Assembly: GCA_903872345.1 (NCBI GenBank)
Contig: CAIQKM010000140.1
Span: 1 to 58,938, forward strand
Source: an uncultured Verrucomicrobia subdivision 3 bacterium
Lineage (GTDB): Bacteria > Verrucomicrobiota > Verrucomicrobiia > Limisphaerales > UBA11358
DNA length: 58,938 bases
Direction: 5' to 3'
Part shown: positions 1-7,540 of the stretch, piece by piece
Numbering within the stretch: position 1 is the stretch's first letter
How the letters are laid out: each line of letters opens with the position of its first letter
Notes under the pieces: generated by a model
The model's input: only the letters and a program-made list of their open reading frames with translations
Databases searched by the model: none
Told to the model about the DNA's origin: nothing
Made by a program: the position numbers and the translations under genes

Positions 1-106
1 TTACCCCGTGTCCCCAGTAATGGTGACATGCGGAAAAAGCGGGGTGGTCTATATTGATCTTGTTGCTGGCAGTAACCCGCAACAAAGATTTTAGCGCTTG
101 TTAAAA

Positions 107-132
107 AGAGGCCGGAGTAGTGTCCGGCCTCT
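107..132. terminator. Hairpin terminator downstream of the AEC transporter gene
   Basis: A perfect 10-bp stem (AGAGGCCGGA at 107-116 with its complement at 123-132) has a 6-nt loop and is flanked by A-rich sequence on the left and T-rich sequence on the right. It can therefore act in both directions. It lies 15 bp past the stop of the minus-strand transporter gene and would end that transcript. Confidence 0.75.
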
Positions 133-147
133 TTCTTTTTTATCGGC

Positions 148-1116
148 TCACCAGAGGCCGACGATTTTCCCGCCCAACCGAATCCACAGGGGAATGGTGA
201 TCAGACCGGCGGCGGAGGTGCCGAGGATGACTTGCAGGGCGGTGCGGGTGTCGCCGCCGTAATGTTTGGCGAGCACCACGGGCAGCACGGCGGAGGCCAT
301 GGCGGCCTGCACCACGATGACGCGTTTCAATTCCACAGAACAGGGCAGGTAGCGGGCGAGCATCAGGAAGAGGATGGGCATAATCAGCAGTCGCACGGCC
401 ATGGCGGTGGTGATGACTCGGGCCAGGCGGCCACCGTGCAGTTCGGACAGGTGATCGGCAATCATGGCGCCAATCATGAGCAGCGCCAGCGGGATGGCGC
501 ATTGGCCGAGCCAGTGGACGGCGGTCATTACCACCCGGCCGGTGTCCAGCACCTGGGCGGGCAGGGCGTTGGCGGGGATTATATTCAGCAGCAGGGCGAG
601 CAGCAGTACTATCAGGGGCGGACTGAAAATCTGGCCGAGCTGCGGGCGGCCTTGACGTCCGCTCAAAACTCTTACGCCAACGGTCCAGAGGGTTAACTCC
701 ACGCCGACATTATGGACGAGCAGCACGCCGACGGTGCCGGGATCGAAGAGCATCTGGCAGAGGGGCAGGGGAATGTAACCGTAGTTTTGCAGGCCGGTGG
801 TGAGGGCAAAGGTGCGGCGGGCGGCGGGGCTGTCCAACCCGGCATACCGGCTGGCGAGTCCGGAGATGCCAATGCCGGCCAGTACGGTGACGATGGCGAC
901 CAATGGCGGGAGAATGAGGTTTTCCGGGCGTTGCAGGGCGGGGTTGCCGAGGACGGATTCAAAGATGAGGGCGGGCAGGAGCAGGTTCACGCACAGGCGC
1001 AGGAGGCTTTGATCGGCCTCCGCCGTCAGCCAGCCGACACGTCGCACCCAGAAGCCGATGACCATGATGGTCATCACGGGCAGGACGGCGGCAAAGACAA
1101 CGCTAAGTTCGTTCAC
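148..1116 (-). CDS. AEC-family (auxin efflux carrier-like) transporter
   Basis: This is a polytopic inner-membrane protein of the AEC/Mem_trans family (PF03547 type), whose members export or exchange organic acids and related small molecules; the substrate cannot be read from sequence. About ten hydrophobic segments run along the protein. It shows the family's two-half organisation, with conserved glycine/asparagine-rich stretches such as GLQNYGYIPLPL in the first half and MASAVLPVVLA in the second. A longer reading frame starts at 1197, but its first 27 residues are polar and proline-rich and unlike the family. I prefer the GTG at 1116, directly before the first membrane helix (ELSVVFAAVLPV), giving 322 aa. 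No clear Shine-Dalgarno sequence is visible. The gene stands alone, with a terminator after it and the tRNA gene diverging upstream. Confidence 0.8.
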   Translation of the reverse strand: MNELSVVFAAVLPVMTIMVIGFWVRRVGWLTAEADQSLLRLCVNLLLPALIFESVLGNPALQRPENLILPPLVAIVTVLAGIGISGLASRYAGLDSPAARRTFALTTGLQNYGYIPLPLCQMLFDPGTVGVLLVHNVGVELTLWTVGVRVLSGRQGRPQLGQIFSPPLIVLLLALLLNIIPANALPAQVLDTGRVVMTAVHWLGQCAIPLALLMIGAMIADHLSELHGGRLARVITTAMAVRLLIMPILFLMLARYLPCSVELKRVIVVQAAMASAVLPVVLAKHYGGDTRTALQVILGTSAAGLITIPLWIRLGGKIVGLW

Positions 1117-1305
1117 GCGGGAAAATTTAGCGGAACGGCCGGGGTTTGGACAGATTTTGCCGGCGGGCTGCCAGTGGTGGGGCGTATTCCGGGACACGAA
1201 TTGACTTGCCAGCGGGCGGCATTCATGCGAAAAAAAGGCCGGTACAACGTATCGGTCGGTTCACCGGCTGGCGTCGTCTTCAAAATTCCCCTGAACAGGG
1301 TTAAA

Positions 1306-1380
1306 GCCAATGTAGCTCAGTGGCAGAGCAACGGTTTCGTAAACCGTAGGTCGGTGGTTCAATCCCACTCATTGGCTCCA
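1306..1380 (+). tRNA. tRNA-Thr (anticodon CGT)
   Basis: A complete cloverleaf can be drawn. The acceptor GCCAATG (1306-1312) pairs with CATTGGC ending at 1376. The D arm is GCTC...GAGC. The anticodon stem ACGGT/ACCGT holds loop TTCGTAA with anticodon CGT, and the T arm carries GGTTCAATCC. The discriminator is T1377 and CCA is encoded (1378-1380). Its 3' half is the attachment site of the adjacent integrative element, and the gene is reconstituted intact at the left junction. Confidence 0.93.
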
Positions 1381-1381
1381 T
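1336..1381 (+). repeat. attL: 46-bp direct repeat within tRNA-Thr
   Basis: It is identical over 46 bp to 7185-7230. Upstream the match continues with AACGG on both sides after one mismatch (T1335 versus A7184). It spans the anticodon loop, T arm and acceptor 3' strand, the classic tyrosine-integrase target. Confidence 0.88.
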
Positions 1382-1488
1382 TCAAAAGCTACTAAAAACC
1401 AACATCTTACAACCGTCTTGCTATTTGGTTTCTTGGTTTTTATACGTTTTTAGTTGTGTATTTGCAACAGGTTTGCAACACTTTGCGC

Positions 1489-2844
1489 ATGAGTGCAACA
1501 ACTTCGCGCAAACCCAAGTGGCCTAAGAAAATCACGCTGGGCAATGTCACCGTCACCGTTTACAAGCGAACCACCCCCAACGGCAAGACCGGCTTCATGG
1601 TCGCTTACAAAGAGGATGGTAAACGCAAATTCGACTCCTACGGGAGCGAGGCGGAAGCCCTAGAGGAAGCCAACACCAAAGCCGGACGGTTATCCACGCT
1701 TGGCGTTAAAGCGTCGCAATTGACCGGAGACGAGCTACACGCCTACGTTGCCATATTGGAAGCCGCCAAGCCCTTGGGCATTCCCTTGGGCCGCGTAATT
1801 GAAAAGGTGTTGGAAGCCGTGGCCATCGTGGGGGACGTGGATAAAATCCCGGTGGCCTGCAAATTCTTTGTCGAGCGCAACCGCCGCACCACGCGCAAAC
1901 CCGTGGCCGAAGTGGTGGCCGAATTGCTGACGATCAAAGAATCACGCGGCGCGTCACCCCGCTACTTGGAAGACCTGCGCAGCCGGTTGAACCGCTTTGC
2001 CGCTGATTTCGCCAAAGACGCCAGCAGCGTCACCACCGCCGATTTGCAGGCATGGTTTGACGCCAAAAAATTTGGCTCGCAAAACTTCATGGGCTTCCGC
2101 CGCGTGATTCACCTGTTGTTTGAATTTGCCGTGGCGCGGGGATACGCCGTTGACAACCCCGCCGCCATGATGGAAAGGGTCAAAGTAAAACACGGCCAAA
2201 CGGAGGTATTCACCCCGGCGGAAATCGCCAGATTGCTTGCCAAGGCCACGCCGGATTTTCTCCCGTGCATTGCCCTTGGCGCATTCGCTGGCCTGCGTAG
2301 TGCGGAAATTGAACGTCTGGAATGGACGGACATAGATTTGGAGGGGCGGCATATCACCGTCGGCGCAGACAAGGCAAAGACCGCTTCCCGGCGCGTGGTG
2401 CCAATTTGCGATGCATTGGGCGCATGGCTCGCGCAGTCAGCCGGACATCAAGGGAAAGTCTGGAAAGGTGGCCACGATGAATTTTATGAAGCCCAACAGG
2501 AAACCGCCGCCGCAACCGCCATTGAAGCCAACCCGGAGCAAGGAATCAAAGCGCAACCGGCGGTGAAGTGGAAAGCCAACGCCCTGCGCCACAGTTACGC
2601 CAGCTACCGTTTTGCGCTGACTGGTGACGCCGGGCGGGTCGCTGGCGAGCTTGGCAACAGTGCCGCCGTTGTCCATAAGCATTACCGCGAATTGGTGAAA
2701 CCCGCTGACGCTCTTAAATGGTTCAGTGTATTGCCGGAGGGTGAAGCCATGCCAGTTACGGTGAAGATTCCGTCCGGCACCCGGCACCCGTCGCTGCAAA
2801 ACGTCGCCCGGATGCCAGCATTGGGAACCACCGCCGCCAATTGA
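1489..2844 (+). CDS. int: Tyrosine recombinase / phage-type integrase
   Basis: This enzyme would insert and excise the tRNA-Thr element by recombining the two 46-bp att repeats. From the ATG at 1489 it is 451 aa. An N-terminal DNA-binding region and a core-binding domain (about residues 130-225) precede the catalytic domain (about 240-415). The catalytic set is visible: Arg270 in GAFAGLRSAEI, a candidate beta-hairpin Lys near 295-297, Asn-Ala-Leu-Arg-His at about 364-368, and the nucleophile Tyr399 in HKHYREL. Box II has Asn rather than His at its first position, which is common in this group. A GTG at 1456 would add 11 residues. The hypothetical gene at 2852 follows after 7 bp and may be co-transcribed. 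Confidence 0.9.
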   Translation: MSATTSRKPKWPKKITLGNVTVTVYKRTTPNGKTGFMVAYKEDGKRKFDSYGSEAEALEEANTKAGRLSTLGVKASQLTGDELHAYVAILEAAKPLGIPLGRVIEKVLEAVAIVGDVDKIPVACKFFVERNRRTTRKPVAEVVAELLTIKESRGASPRYLEDLRSRLNRFAADFAKDASSVTTADLQAWFDAKKFGSQNFMGFRRVIHLLFEFAVARGYAVDNPAAMMERVKVKHGQTEVFTPAEIARLLAKATPDFLPCIALGAFAGLRSAEIERLEWTDIDLEGRHITVGADKAKTASRRVVPICDALGAWLAQSAGHQGKVWKGGHDEFYEAQQETAAATAIEANPEQGIKAQPAVKWKANALRHSYASYRFALTGDAGRVAGELGNSAAVVHKHYRELVKPADALKWFSVLPEGEAMPVTVKIPSGTRHPSLQNVARMPALGTTAAN

Positions 2845-2851
2845 ACCACCC

Positions 2852-3712
2852 ATGAAAACAACCAAAGCGCAACTGACGGCAGCGGATTATGATTTTTGCA
2901 ACGTTCCCGACAATGAACTGGTGGCCTGTCATTGGTATGAATATGCAAGGGAATCAAAGGCTGTAAGGGATGAAATCACGGCAGCACGTAAGAAGTATGC
3001 ACAAAATAAAAAAATCGGGAAGAATGAGGTTTGGCTGGTTAACCCCGGCATCACAACACTCATGCAGCGGGATTTTCTGAGTCGCTTGGTGACATCAACC
3101 GGCTTTCCGAATACCCCGTGGCTAAACCTGTCAGAAATAGATCGCCGGGTGATGTTGAAATTTTTCGCGAGCTTCCCAAGAACAGAGCGTTACTACAAAT
3201 ATTGGAACGATGAACCACTAAATTTCTCGTGGAATGAATCCGGCGAAACCACTTTGGATTCATGGAAAACTAAAAAAGAAAAATTCCCATTCCGACCAGC
3301 CACAAGCACCGACCGGATTTTGACCGGATTCTTTTCTGTGAATCTTAAACACTCCCGGCGCGTTTTGATGGAAGAATTTTTAGGCTGGCTCAATACATTT
3401 GAGGGCAAGCCCTATTCTGAGGCCCCGCTCGATTTGGAGAAACCAGAAAAAAAACCAGCGGGCCGGAAAAGTAAATGGGACGAATTGAACGCGCTTGGGG
3501 CAATGCGGTTGCGGTATCACTGTAAAAGCTTTTCGGAGGCTCAAAAATTTCTGGTGACACTGAAAAACGAACCGCATGGAATGTCATACGGGCGGCGGGA
3601 TAGTTTCAACCGGGCTTGTGATTCCGCCGTGTCCATATTCCGCAATCATTGGGGTTGGCTGGACTCATCACCGCCAATTCACTGCACGCAGGGGTGGAAA
3701 AAGGGGGACTGA
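2852..3712 (+). CDS. Hypothetical protein of the integrative element
   Basis: A 286-aa protein of no family I recognise. It is soluble and rich in Lys, Trp and aromatic residues, with no signal peptide or membrane segment. The middle (about 200-215) is a basic, proline-rich linker containing KPEKKPAGRKSKW, separating an N-terminal part from a C-terminal part with GRRDSFNRACD. It starts 7 bp after the integrase stop on the same strand, so it is probably co-transcribed and may serve integration or maintenance. That role is inference from position only. Confidence 0.6.
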   Translation: MKTTKAQLTAADYDFCNVPDNELVACHWYEYARESKAVRDEITAARKKYAQNKKIGKNEVWLVNPGITTLMQRDFLSRLVTSTGFPNTPWLNLSEIDRRVMLKFFASFPRTERYYKYWNDEPLNFSWNESGETTLDSWKTKKEKFPFRPATSTDRILTGFFSVNLKHSRRVLMEEFLGWLNTFEGKPYSEAPLDLEKPEKKPAGRKSKWDELNALGAMRLRYHCKSFSEAQKFLVTLKNEPHGMSYGRRDSFNRACDSAVSIFRNHWGWLDSSPPIHCTQGWKKGD

Positions 3713-3805
3713 AAAACAGAAAAGCATTATTGAGCCGGACTCAATAATTGATTTCCATTTTGGTGTTCATGACGATTCTGCGTTATCTGTCATTGTTGTA
3801 GCGTC

Positions 3806-4126
3806 ATGGTAACGCATAAAAACAAATCCCCCGAAACCGACACGGGCTTGAAGTTGTCGGCCAACGAAACCTTGCCCCGCTTTGGCGGCAAACGCGACGT
3901 GGCAAAACTGATTGGAGTCTGCCCGCGAAGCGTTGACAACTTCATGCGGCGCGGGCTGCCCCACCTGAAATTGACACCCCGGAAATGCTACATGAAATCC
4001 TCGACTACCGGCACGGCGAACGGCTGCCAACCATCATCACCAGCAACCTACAATTTGAAAACTTGTCGGGAGTCTTGGGTGAACGCATGGCGGACAGATT
4101 GCGGGAATCCACATTTCGCGTCCTGA
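3806..4126 (+). CDS. Excisionase-like helix-turn-helix protein with out-of-frame tail
   Basis: Residues about 24-62 (RFGGKRDVAKLIGVCPRSVD followed by NFMRRGLPHLKLTPRKC) match the helix-turn-helix of small excisionase/MerR-like proteins that guide directional recombination in islands of this type. Normally such proteins continue with a short basic C-terminus. Here the remaining 43 residues are low-quality sequence read out of frame through a DnaC-like gene remnant (3985-4185). A deletion has therefore probably joined the two genes near 3984-3988. The HTH may still fold, but whether the protein functions is doubtful. The ATG at 3806 is the only plausible start. Confidence 0.5.
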   Translation: MVTHKNKSPETDTGLKLSANETLPRFGGKRDVAKLIGVCPRSVDNFMRRGLPHLKLTPRKCYMKSSTTGTANGCQPSSPATYNLKTCRESWVNAWRTDCGNPHFAS

Positions 4127-4185
4127 CATTCTCCGGCTCCAGCAATCGGCGCGATGCCCGGCAACGCTATTTTGAGGCCCAATGA
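3985..4185 (+). pseudogene. C-terminal remnant of a DnaC/IstB-like ATPase
   Basis: In the +1 frame relative to the HTH gene, 66 codons encode LHEILDYRHGERLPTIITSN, followed by LGERMADRL and then RQRYF. This resembles the sensor-1 region and C-terminus of DnaC/IstB-type AAA+ helicase loaders, where the segment ending TIITSN and the Arg in ERxxxRL are conserved. The Walker A and B regions are missing, so this is the tail of a replication-module gene truncated by deletion. The ATG at 3985 is internal to the original gene. Frame and family are seen in sequence; the deletion is inference. Confidence 0.6.
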
Positions 4186-4206
4186 AAATTATCGGACAAT
4201 CAAGGC

Positions 4207-4548
4207 TCACCCCTCCGCCCTCACCGGCTCCTCAAAAACCACAGGAAGGCGACGGCGGACGGTTGGGCGGGGACGCAGGACACCAGCAGTCGGCACCACC
4301 AATTTCCAAAGTCTTTCCTTCGCGGCGGTCAATTTGACGTAGGTTTCTGCATCTTGGCATTCCTCCAAAAACAGGTCAACCCGGTCAATCTGAGCAAACA
4401 CCCTCTTATTACGCGCCAGCTCATCCGAAGCTGCGGGCATAGCTGCGAGCTTTTCCCGGTCGAGCCGGGCGCGTTCCTTCCGCGCTGCAATCGCAACTTG
4501 GGCGCGTCGTTGCATTTCAGCGGCATTTTCGCGGGTAATTTGCGGCAT
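4207..4548 (-). CDS. Small basic helical hypothetical protein
   Basis: A 113-aa protein starting MPQITRENAAEMQRRAQVAI, an opening I recall from short proteins in Verrucomicrobia islands and prophages. The sequence is charged and helical (ARKERARLDREKL, DAETYVKLTAAKERLWKLV), with a basic proline-rich C-terminus. There is no membrane segment or known domain. It runs opposite to the preceding genes. A role in DNA binding or packaging is possible but nothing in the sequence proves it. The plus-strand frames overlapping it lack comparable protein-like composition. Confidence 0.6.
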   Translation of the reverse strand: MPQITRENAAEMQRRAQVAIAARKERARLDREKLAAMPAASDELARNKRVFAQIDRVDLFLEECQDAETYVKLTAAKERLWKLVVPTAGVLRPRPTVRRRLPVVFEEPVRAEG

Positions 4549-4624
4549 TCCTGTGGAACATCTGCCGGGACGGGCCGGATGTCAAATGCCTATCCGGCGG
4601 CGAACTGTCTTAATTTGAGAAAAT

Positions 4625-4840
4625 CTATTTAAGAATGCCAAGCATATAGGCGATTAATATTGCTGATACCAGCCAAACGCAAATTGCCGCCCGCCTGCAA
4701 ACTTCTTTTTCTGTTTCCTCCCGGCTGTAATCGGACATTGGGTGCTTTTCATTCCAATATTCCAGAATAAACCAAAATCCCAGCATCGGAATCATGGCTT
4801 TCAAGGCTGCGTAAATAATGAGTGCAACAATCCGAATCAT
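4625..4840 (-). CDS. Small two-helix membrane protein
   Basis: A 71-aa protein with two hydrophobic stretches (about residues 3-27 and 50-69) separated by a charged loop containing RREETEKEVCRR-like sequence. It is predicted to be an inner-membrane hairpin. No family is recognised. It lies in the integrative element with the same orientation as the gene at 4207-4548, 76 bp before that gene's start. Confidence 0.5.
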   Translation of the reverse strand: MIRIVALIIYAALKAMIPMLGFWFILEYWNEKHPMSDYSREETEKEVCRRAAICVWLVSAILIAYMLGILK

Positions 4841-4953
4841 GGCTTTATTTTAGACGCCTTGACGTCGCTGACGATTGAAATTTTCTCGGCGGCCTTCTCT
4901 TGTCAACACTTGCCATGCCCCTCGGCGTTTGATACAAGGACTCTGGCTAAAAA

Positions 4954-6162
4954 ATGAAGCTTTATGACACATTTGCAGTCTGCCTCACGCTAACTTTGCT
5001 GGTTGCATCTGGCAAATCTGAGGGCGTGTCTAACACCTTAAATCAAGCCACCTCAAACGGGCTGATTATTTATGCAACTGACGCAAAGAATTATGTTGGC
5101 AAAAAAGCAACCGTAATTGGGGTTTTATCGCATGTCAGTTTAATAAAAACATCACCTTATTTTTACAGCCCAATTTGCGATATTGACGGAGTCGAACCGC
5201 ATCAAGCGTTTAATATTGTCGGCGAAGATTGTTCCTGGACTACTCTTGCGCCAAACTTTCAAAGATTAAAAGAGCACTTGAATGAATACGTGTATGCAAG
5301 TGGCGTAATTGTTACCATCGCAAAAACAGGAGTCCCGGCAATGTTGGTTAAATCAGCAGACGAAATCTTTTTTTATAACCAACCCGACACGAATGGGACA
5401 GAAGCAATTCAAGCGACCAACAAAAATACTTCCGGTGACATCTTTGACCAGATAGCGGCGGAAAGATCAAAAATTAAAAACCCATACGACCAGTTTAAAG
5501 GCGACTCAGCCAACCCGTATGACCAGTTTAAAGGCGACTCAGCCAACCCGTATGACCAGTTTGACCAGAGGGTGAAAGGTTTCACACCTCCATTACAAAA
5601 TAATCGTGTTTCCGAATCTCTCCCCCCAACGATTCCGACTCCAGCCTCTCAGGGTGAGGCGAGTAGTATTTCCGGTTCGGGTGGAAGTCCCTCTGTGCTT
5701 GCGTGCGTGGTTTGCACAATTGCCGTTGTTGCATTCGGCTTTGTCCTTGTCAGAGTGTTTGACATTCGGTTGTTTGGTGGAAATGTGGCCAAAGCGAAGA
5801 TTAGCGAAACGGTTTTTATAATCGAAGCAAAGCCGATTCAGCATGAAACGCCCCCTGAACCTGTGCCAACCACTAAACCCCAAAAACCTGTGAACCCAAA
5901 AAAAATAATCCTCAAATGGGCGGCGGTTCTTTTTTTAGCAAGCTGTCTTTTACCTCCATGGCAATACACCGAAGACCGCAATGGCACAGACGGCTACCAT
6001 AGCCGCAAACCAGCCGGTTACTCAATTCTCTTTAATCCCCCTAAAACCGGCCGTTTTTATTGGGATGGTGTCCAAATTGATTTCGGCCGCCTGTTTCTGG
6101 AATGGACTGCACTTGCTGCCGTTACCGGCGTGGTTTTGATGTTTGTCCCCAAAAGTGAATAG
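4954..6162 (+). CDS. Membrane protein with NPYDQF repeats
   Basis: A 402-aa protein of unknown function. An N-terminal signal-like helix (residues 5-22) precedes an extracytoplasmic domain (about 25-145) with VGKKATVIGVL and YVYASGVIV segments resembling an OB-like nucleic-acid or ligand fold. A linker then holds three copies of NPYDQF separated by KGDSA, followed by a membrane helix (about 247-268), a proline-rich stretch and two more membrane helices (about 318-335 and 375-395). The C-terminal part (LPPWQY... PAGYSILFNPP... GVQIDFGRL) resembles small membrane proteins found widely in bacteria. It is AT-rich compared with the flanking chromosome, consistent with its place in the mobile element. 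Confidence 0.6.
   Translation: MKLYDTFAVCLTLTLLVASGKSEGVSNTLNQATSNGLIIYATDAKNYVGKKATVIGVLSHVSLIKTSPYFYSPICDIDGVEPHQAFNIVGEDCSWTTLAPNFQRLKEHLNEYVYASGVIVTIAKTGVPAMLVKSADEIFFYNQPDTNGTEAIQATNKNTSGDIFDQIAAERSKIKNPYDQFKGDSANPYDQFKGDSANPYDQFDQRVKGFTPPLQNNRVSESLPPTIPTPASQGEASSISGSGGSPSVLACVVCTIAVVAFGFVLVRVFDIRLFGGNVAKAKISETVFIIEAKPIQHETPPEPVPTTKPQKPVNPKKIILKWAAVLFLASCLLPPWQYTEDRNGTDGYHSRKPAGYSILFNPPKTGRFYWDGVQIDFGRLFLEWTALAAVTGVVLMFVPKSE
5479..5562 (+). repeat. 33-bp in-frame tandem repeat, about 2.5 copies
   Basis: The unit encodes NPYDQFKGDSA and occurs at 5479-5511 and 5512-5544, with a partial third copy at 5545-5562. Units differ by only two synonymous changes (cccatacgac versus cccgtatgac), which indicates recent expansion. 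The repeated NPYDQF motif gives the encoded linker its periodicity. Confidence 0.85.
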
Positions 6163-6218
6163 CAATCCTTTCGCCGGTGACTTCAATTGACAGACTGCCA
6201 CCGGGGTCAAATTTGACA

Positions 6219-6246
6219 TATCAACCAATCTTGATACGTTGATTGG
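6219..6246. other. Interlocked inverted repeats (possible pseudoknot or operator)
   Basis: TATCAA (6219-6224) is complementary to TTGATA (6231-6236), and CCAATC (6225-6230) is complementary to GATTGG (6241-6246). The two pairs interleave in the order a-b-a'-b', the topology of an H-type pseudoknot. The site sits 57 bp after the stop of the 4954 gene and just before a short plus-strand frame beginning with ATG at 6249. As DNA it could equally be overlapping operators. Confidence 0.4.
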
Positions 6247-6279
6247 ACATGAAAAAAATAAAATCAGCGTCTTGGGCTT

Positions 6280-6591
6280 CTACGGTTTATCATTCCGATA
6301 AAGACACGATTTCAGTTGGGCCGTTACCACAAATTCAAATTTCTCATGCTGAATGGGTTGAATTGAGTCAACGGCTTCTTGGGAAAGATGAATTTCTTCA
6401 CGCGAATGCGGAGAATGAAAAAGGTCTGGTTCAATCCTGATATTCACGCGTAATGGGTCTATTTGAATTAAAAACTCCCCGATTCGCTCCTCTGTTTCTC
6501 TTCCAATCAAGACGGAAAACAAAACCCGCTTGTAATTGTATTTCTCCATTGCCCCAGGACAAACAACGGGGATCATTTTGGGTTGTGTCAT
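6280..6591 (-). CDS. Hypothetical protein (weak)
   Basis: A 103-aa frame with plausible protein composition (ending in EKFEFVVTAQLKSCLYRNDKP) and no recognised family. A shorter plus-strand frame (about 6249-6440, starting MKKIKSASWASTVYHSDKD) overlaps it, and I cannot decide with certainty which is real. The minus frame is longer, has well-mixed residues and contains a strand-rich pattern typical of a small alpha/beta protein. The start ATG has only a distant GAGG upstream. Confidence 0.35.
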   Translation of the reverse strand: MTQPKMIPVVCPGAMEKYNYKRVLFSVLIGRETEERIGEFLIQIDPLRVNIRIEPDLFHSPHSREEIHLSQEAVDSIQPIQHEKFEFVVTAQLKSCLYRNDKP

Positions 6592-6619
6592 GCGCTGACA
6601 TTAACCCTCAAATTCCCTG

Positions 6620-6760
6620 CTAGGTCAATAAGTCAAAACTCGCCGTCAAAAGCTCCTTCACTGTCCAAACATGGTCGGTCAATCCCGCCGCCATTGCTGG
6701 TGTCGGAAGTGTCACTCGCAGAGATTTGCGAAACCGACAGAAGTTGCAGCTCAGGATAAT
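6620..6760 (-). pseudogene. IS1-like transposase C-terminal remnant
   Basis: The minus strand encodes NFCRFRKSLRVTLPTPAMAA and then GLTDHVWTVKELLTA. This matches the ending of IS1-type transposases, where NFxRIHKxLRxTPAMxAxxxDHxWxxxEL is characteristic. Relative to that pattern there is a small insertion (LPT) before PAMAA, and the His of RIHK is Arg. The upstream DDE domain is absent and is replaced by GC-rich unrelated sequence. No terminal inverted repeats are evident. The remnant lies about 425 bp inside the right attachment repeat. Confidence 0.6.
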
Positions 6761-7184
6761 TCGATTTGAAAACCCGGCTCTCTCTAAAATGGCCATACCG
6801 CATTGCCGCCACCCCTCGAAAATCCCCCCGCCCCCGGCACCCCGCCCCCACGGTCTGGCCGAAAAAAGGGGAGTCCTCATTTTCTACCCCCCGCCCCCCG
6901 GCTCCGCCGTTCGCCTGCCTCCACCCCGACCACCACAACACCCCGCCCCGTGCGCTGGGACGGCATTACAGCGACTTTGACCGGGCGGGTGGTGACACAT
7001 TGGGAGTACCAACTCCGCCCCGCCAAAAGCCCCGCCGGAATATTTGCAACGAATTGCAACACGCCGCGTTCGTATCCGTGCGCTTTTCGGTAAAAGTCAC
7101 AAAACCACTGTAAAAGCTGTTTAAAGTTGTATTCATGCGGGGTTCATGCTGGTTTGTGCTTTCGTCGCGCAAGCCTATAACGGA
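6761..7184. other. Non-coding GC-rich stretch at the right end of the element
   Basis: I see no convincing gene in this stretch. It has C-rich runs (for example 6821-6905) and several overlapping short frames on both strands with proline/arginine-biased composition, typical of random translation of GC-rich DNA. It ends at the right attachment repeat. Confidence 0.5.
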
Positions 7185-7230
7185 TTCGTAAACCGTAGGT
7201 CGGTGGTTCAATCCCACTCATTGGCTCCAT
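7185..7230 (+). repeat. attR: 46-bp copy of the tRNA-Thr 3' end
   Basis: It is identical to 1336-1381. No D arm or 5' acceptor strand precedes it, so it is not a functional tRNA gene but the right boundary of the integrated element. Confidence 0.88.
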
Positions 7231-7328
7231 CTCCATCAACAACTTACAACGTGAATGTCGCATTTGGGGTCGTTTTCTTCTGCCAAACTTCTGCCAAACC
7301 ATTTTAGAAACGAGTTTCAGAAACGAAA

Positions 7329-7350
7329 AAGCCCCCATCGAAGGGGGCTT
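7329..7350 (-). terminator. Rho-independent terminator reading leftward
   Basis: An 8-bp perfect stem (AAGCCCCC at 7329-7336, complement at 7343-7350) with a 6-nt loop is followed on the minus strand by TTTTCG and further T residues. It would stop minus-strand transcription coming from the integrase remnant or from GH127. Confidence 0.7.
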
Positions 7351-7372
7351 CATTACTGGCATGGTCGCTGGT

Positions 7373-7540
7373 TCAAGTCTTGGGGCGGATGGCCCAAAAC
7401 TTGAGACGGTCAGCCTGACCGATTTCCCTGACGTAGTAATTGCGACACACCTCTGGGCTGTTGCCCCTGTCGTGACTGAAGAGGTTCAAGTCTTTGGTGA
7501 GGTTGTCACAGGCACGACCCATGTCGCCTTCAGCTAGCGC
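7373..7540 (-). pseudogene. C-terminal remnant of a second tyrosine integrase
   Basis: Read on the minus strand up to the stop at 7373-7375, this stretch encodes GNSPEVCRNYYVREIGQADR followed by LKFWAIRPKT. That matches the end of tyrosine recombinases of this lineage (compare ELGNSAAVVHKHYREL and WFSVLP in the intact integrase at 1489), including the nucleophile tyrosine. There is no start codon of proper length, and an in-frame stop at 7541-7543 cuts the frame. It lies just outside attR and abuts the GH127 stop codon, so an older insertion probably occupied the same tRNA site. Confidence 0.6.

Larger units (their letters stand above)
1336..7230. mobile_element. Integrative genetic element in tRNA-Thr(CGT), 5.85 kb
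   Basis: The 3' part of tRNA-Thr from the anticodon loop to CCA plus one base (1336-1381) is repeated exactly at 7185-7230, so the unit length is 5849 bp. A tyrosine integrase gene begins about 100 bp inside the left repeat, the usual geometry for tRNA-targeting islands. Contents in order: integrase, hypothetical protein, an excisionase-like HTH gene fused to a DnaC-like remnant, several hypothetical or membrane proteins, and an IS1-like transposase remnant. Many genes are less GC-rich than the flanking hydrolase genes. No relaxase or capsid gene is visible and the replication module is broken, so it is probably a decayed or satellite element. Confidence 0.85.

Noticed and set aside
1..48. 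Minus-strand in-frame stretch ending TTPLFPHVTITGDTG at the left edge
   Set aside because: Only 15 codons between two stops. It might be the tail of a decayed gene, but nothing supports a call.
6243..6440. Plus-strand 65-codon frame after the interlocked inverted repeats
   Set aside because: It overlaps a longer minus-strand frame and lacks a ribosome site or family. It is not excluded but not called.
7144..7362. Minus-strand 72-aa frame including SGIEPPTYGLRIR
   Set aside because: It reads through the attR copy of tRNA-Thr; this peptide is a well-known artefact of translating tRNA genes.
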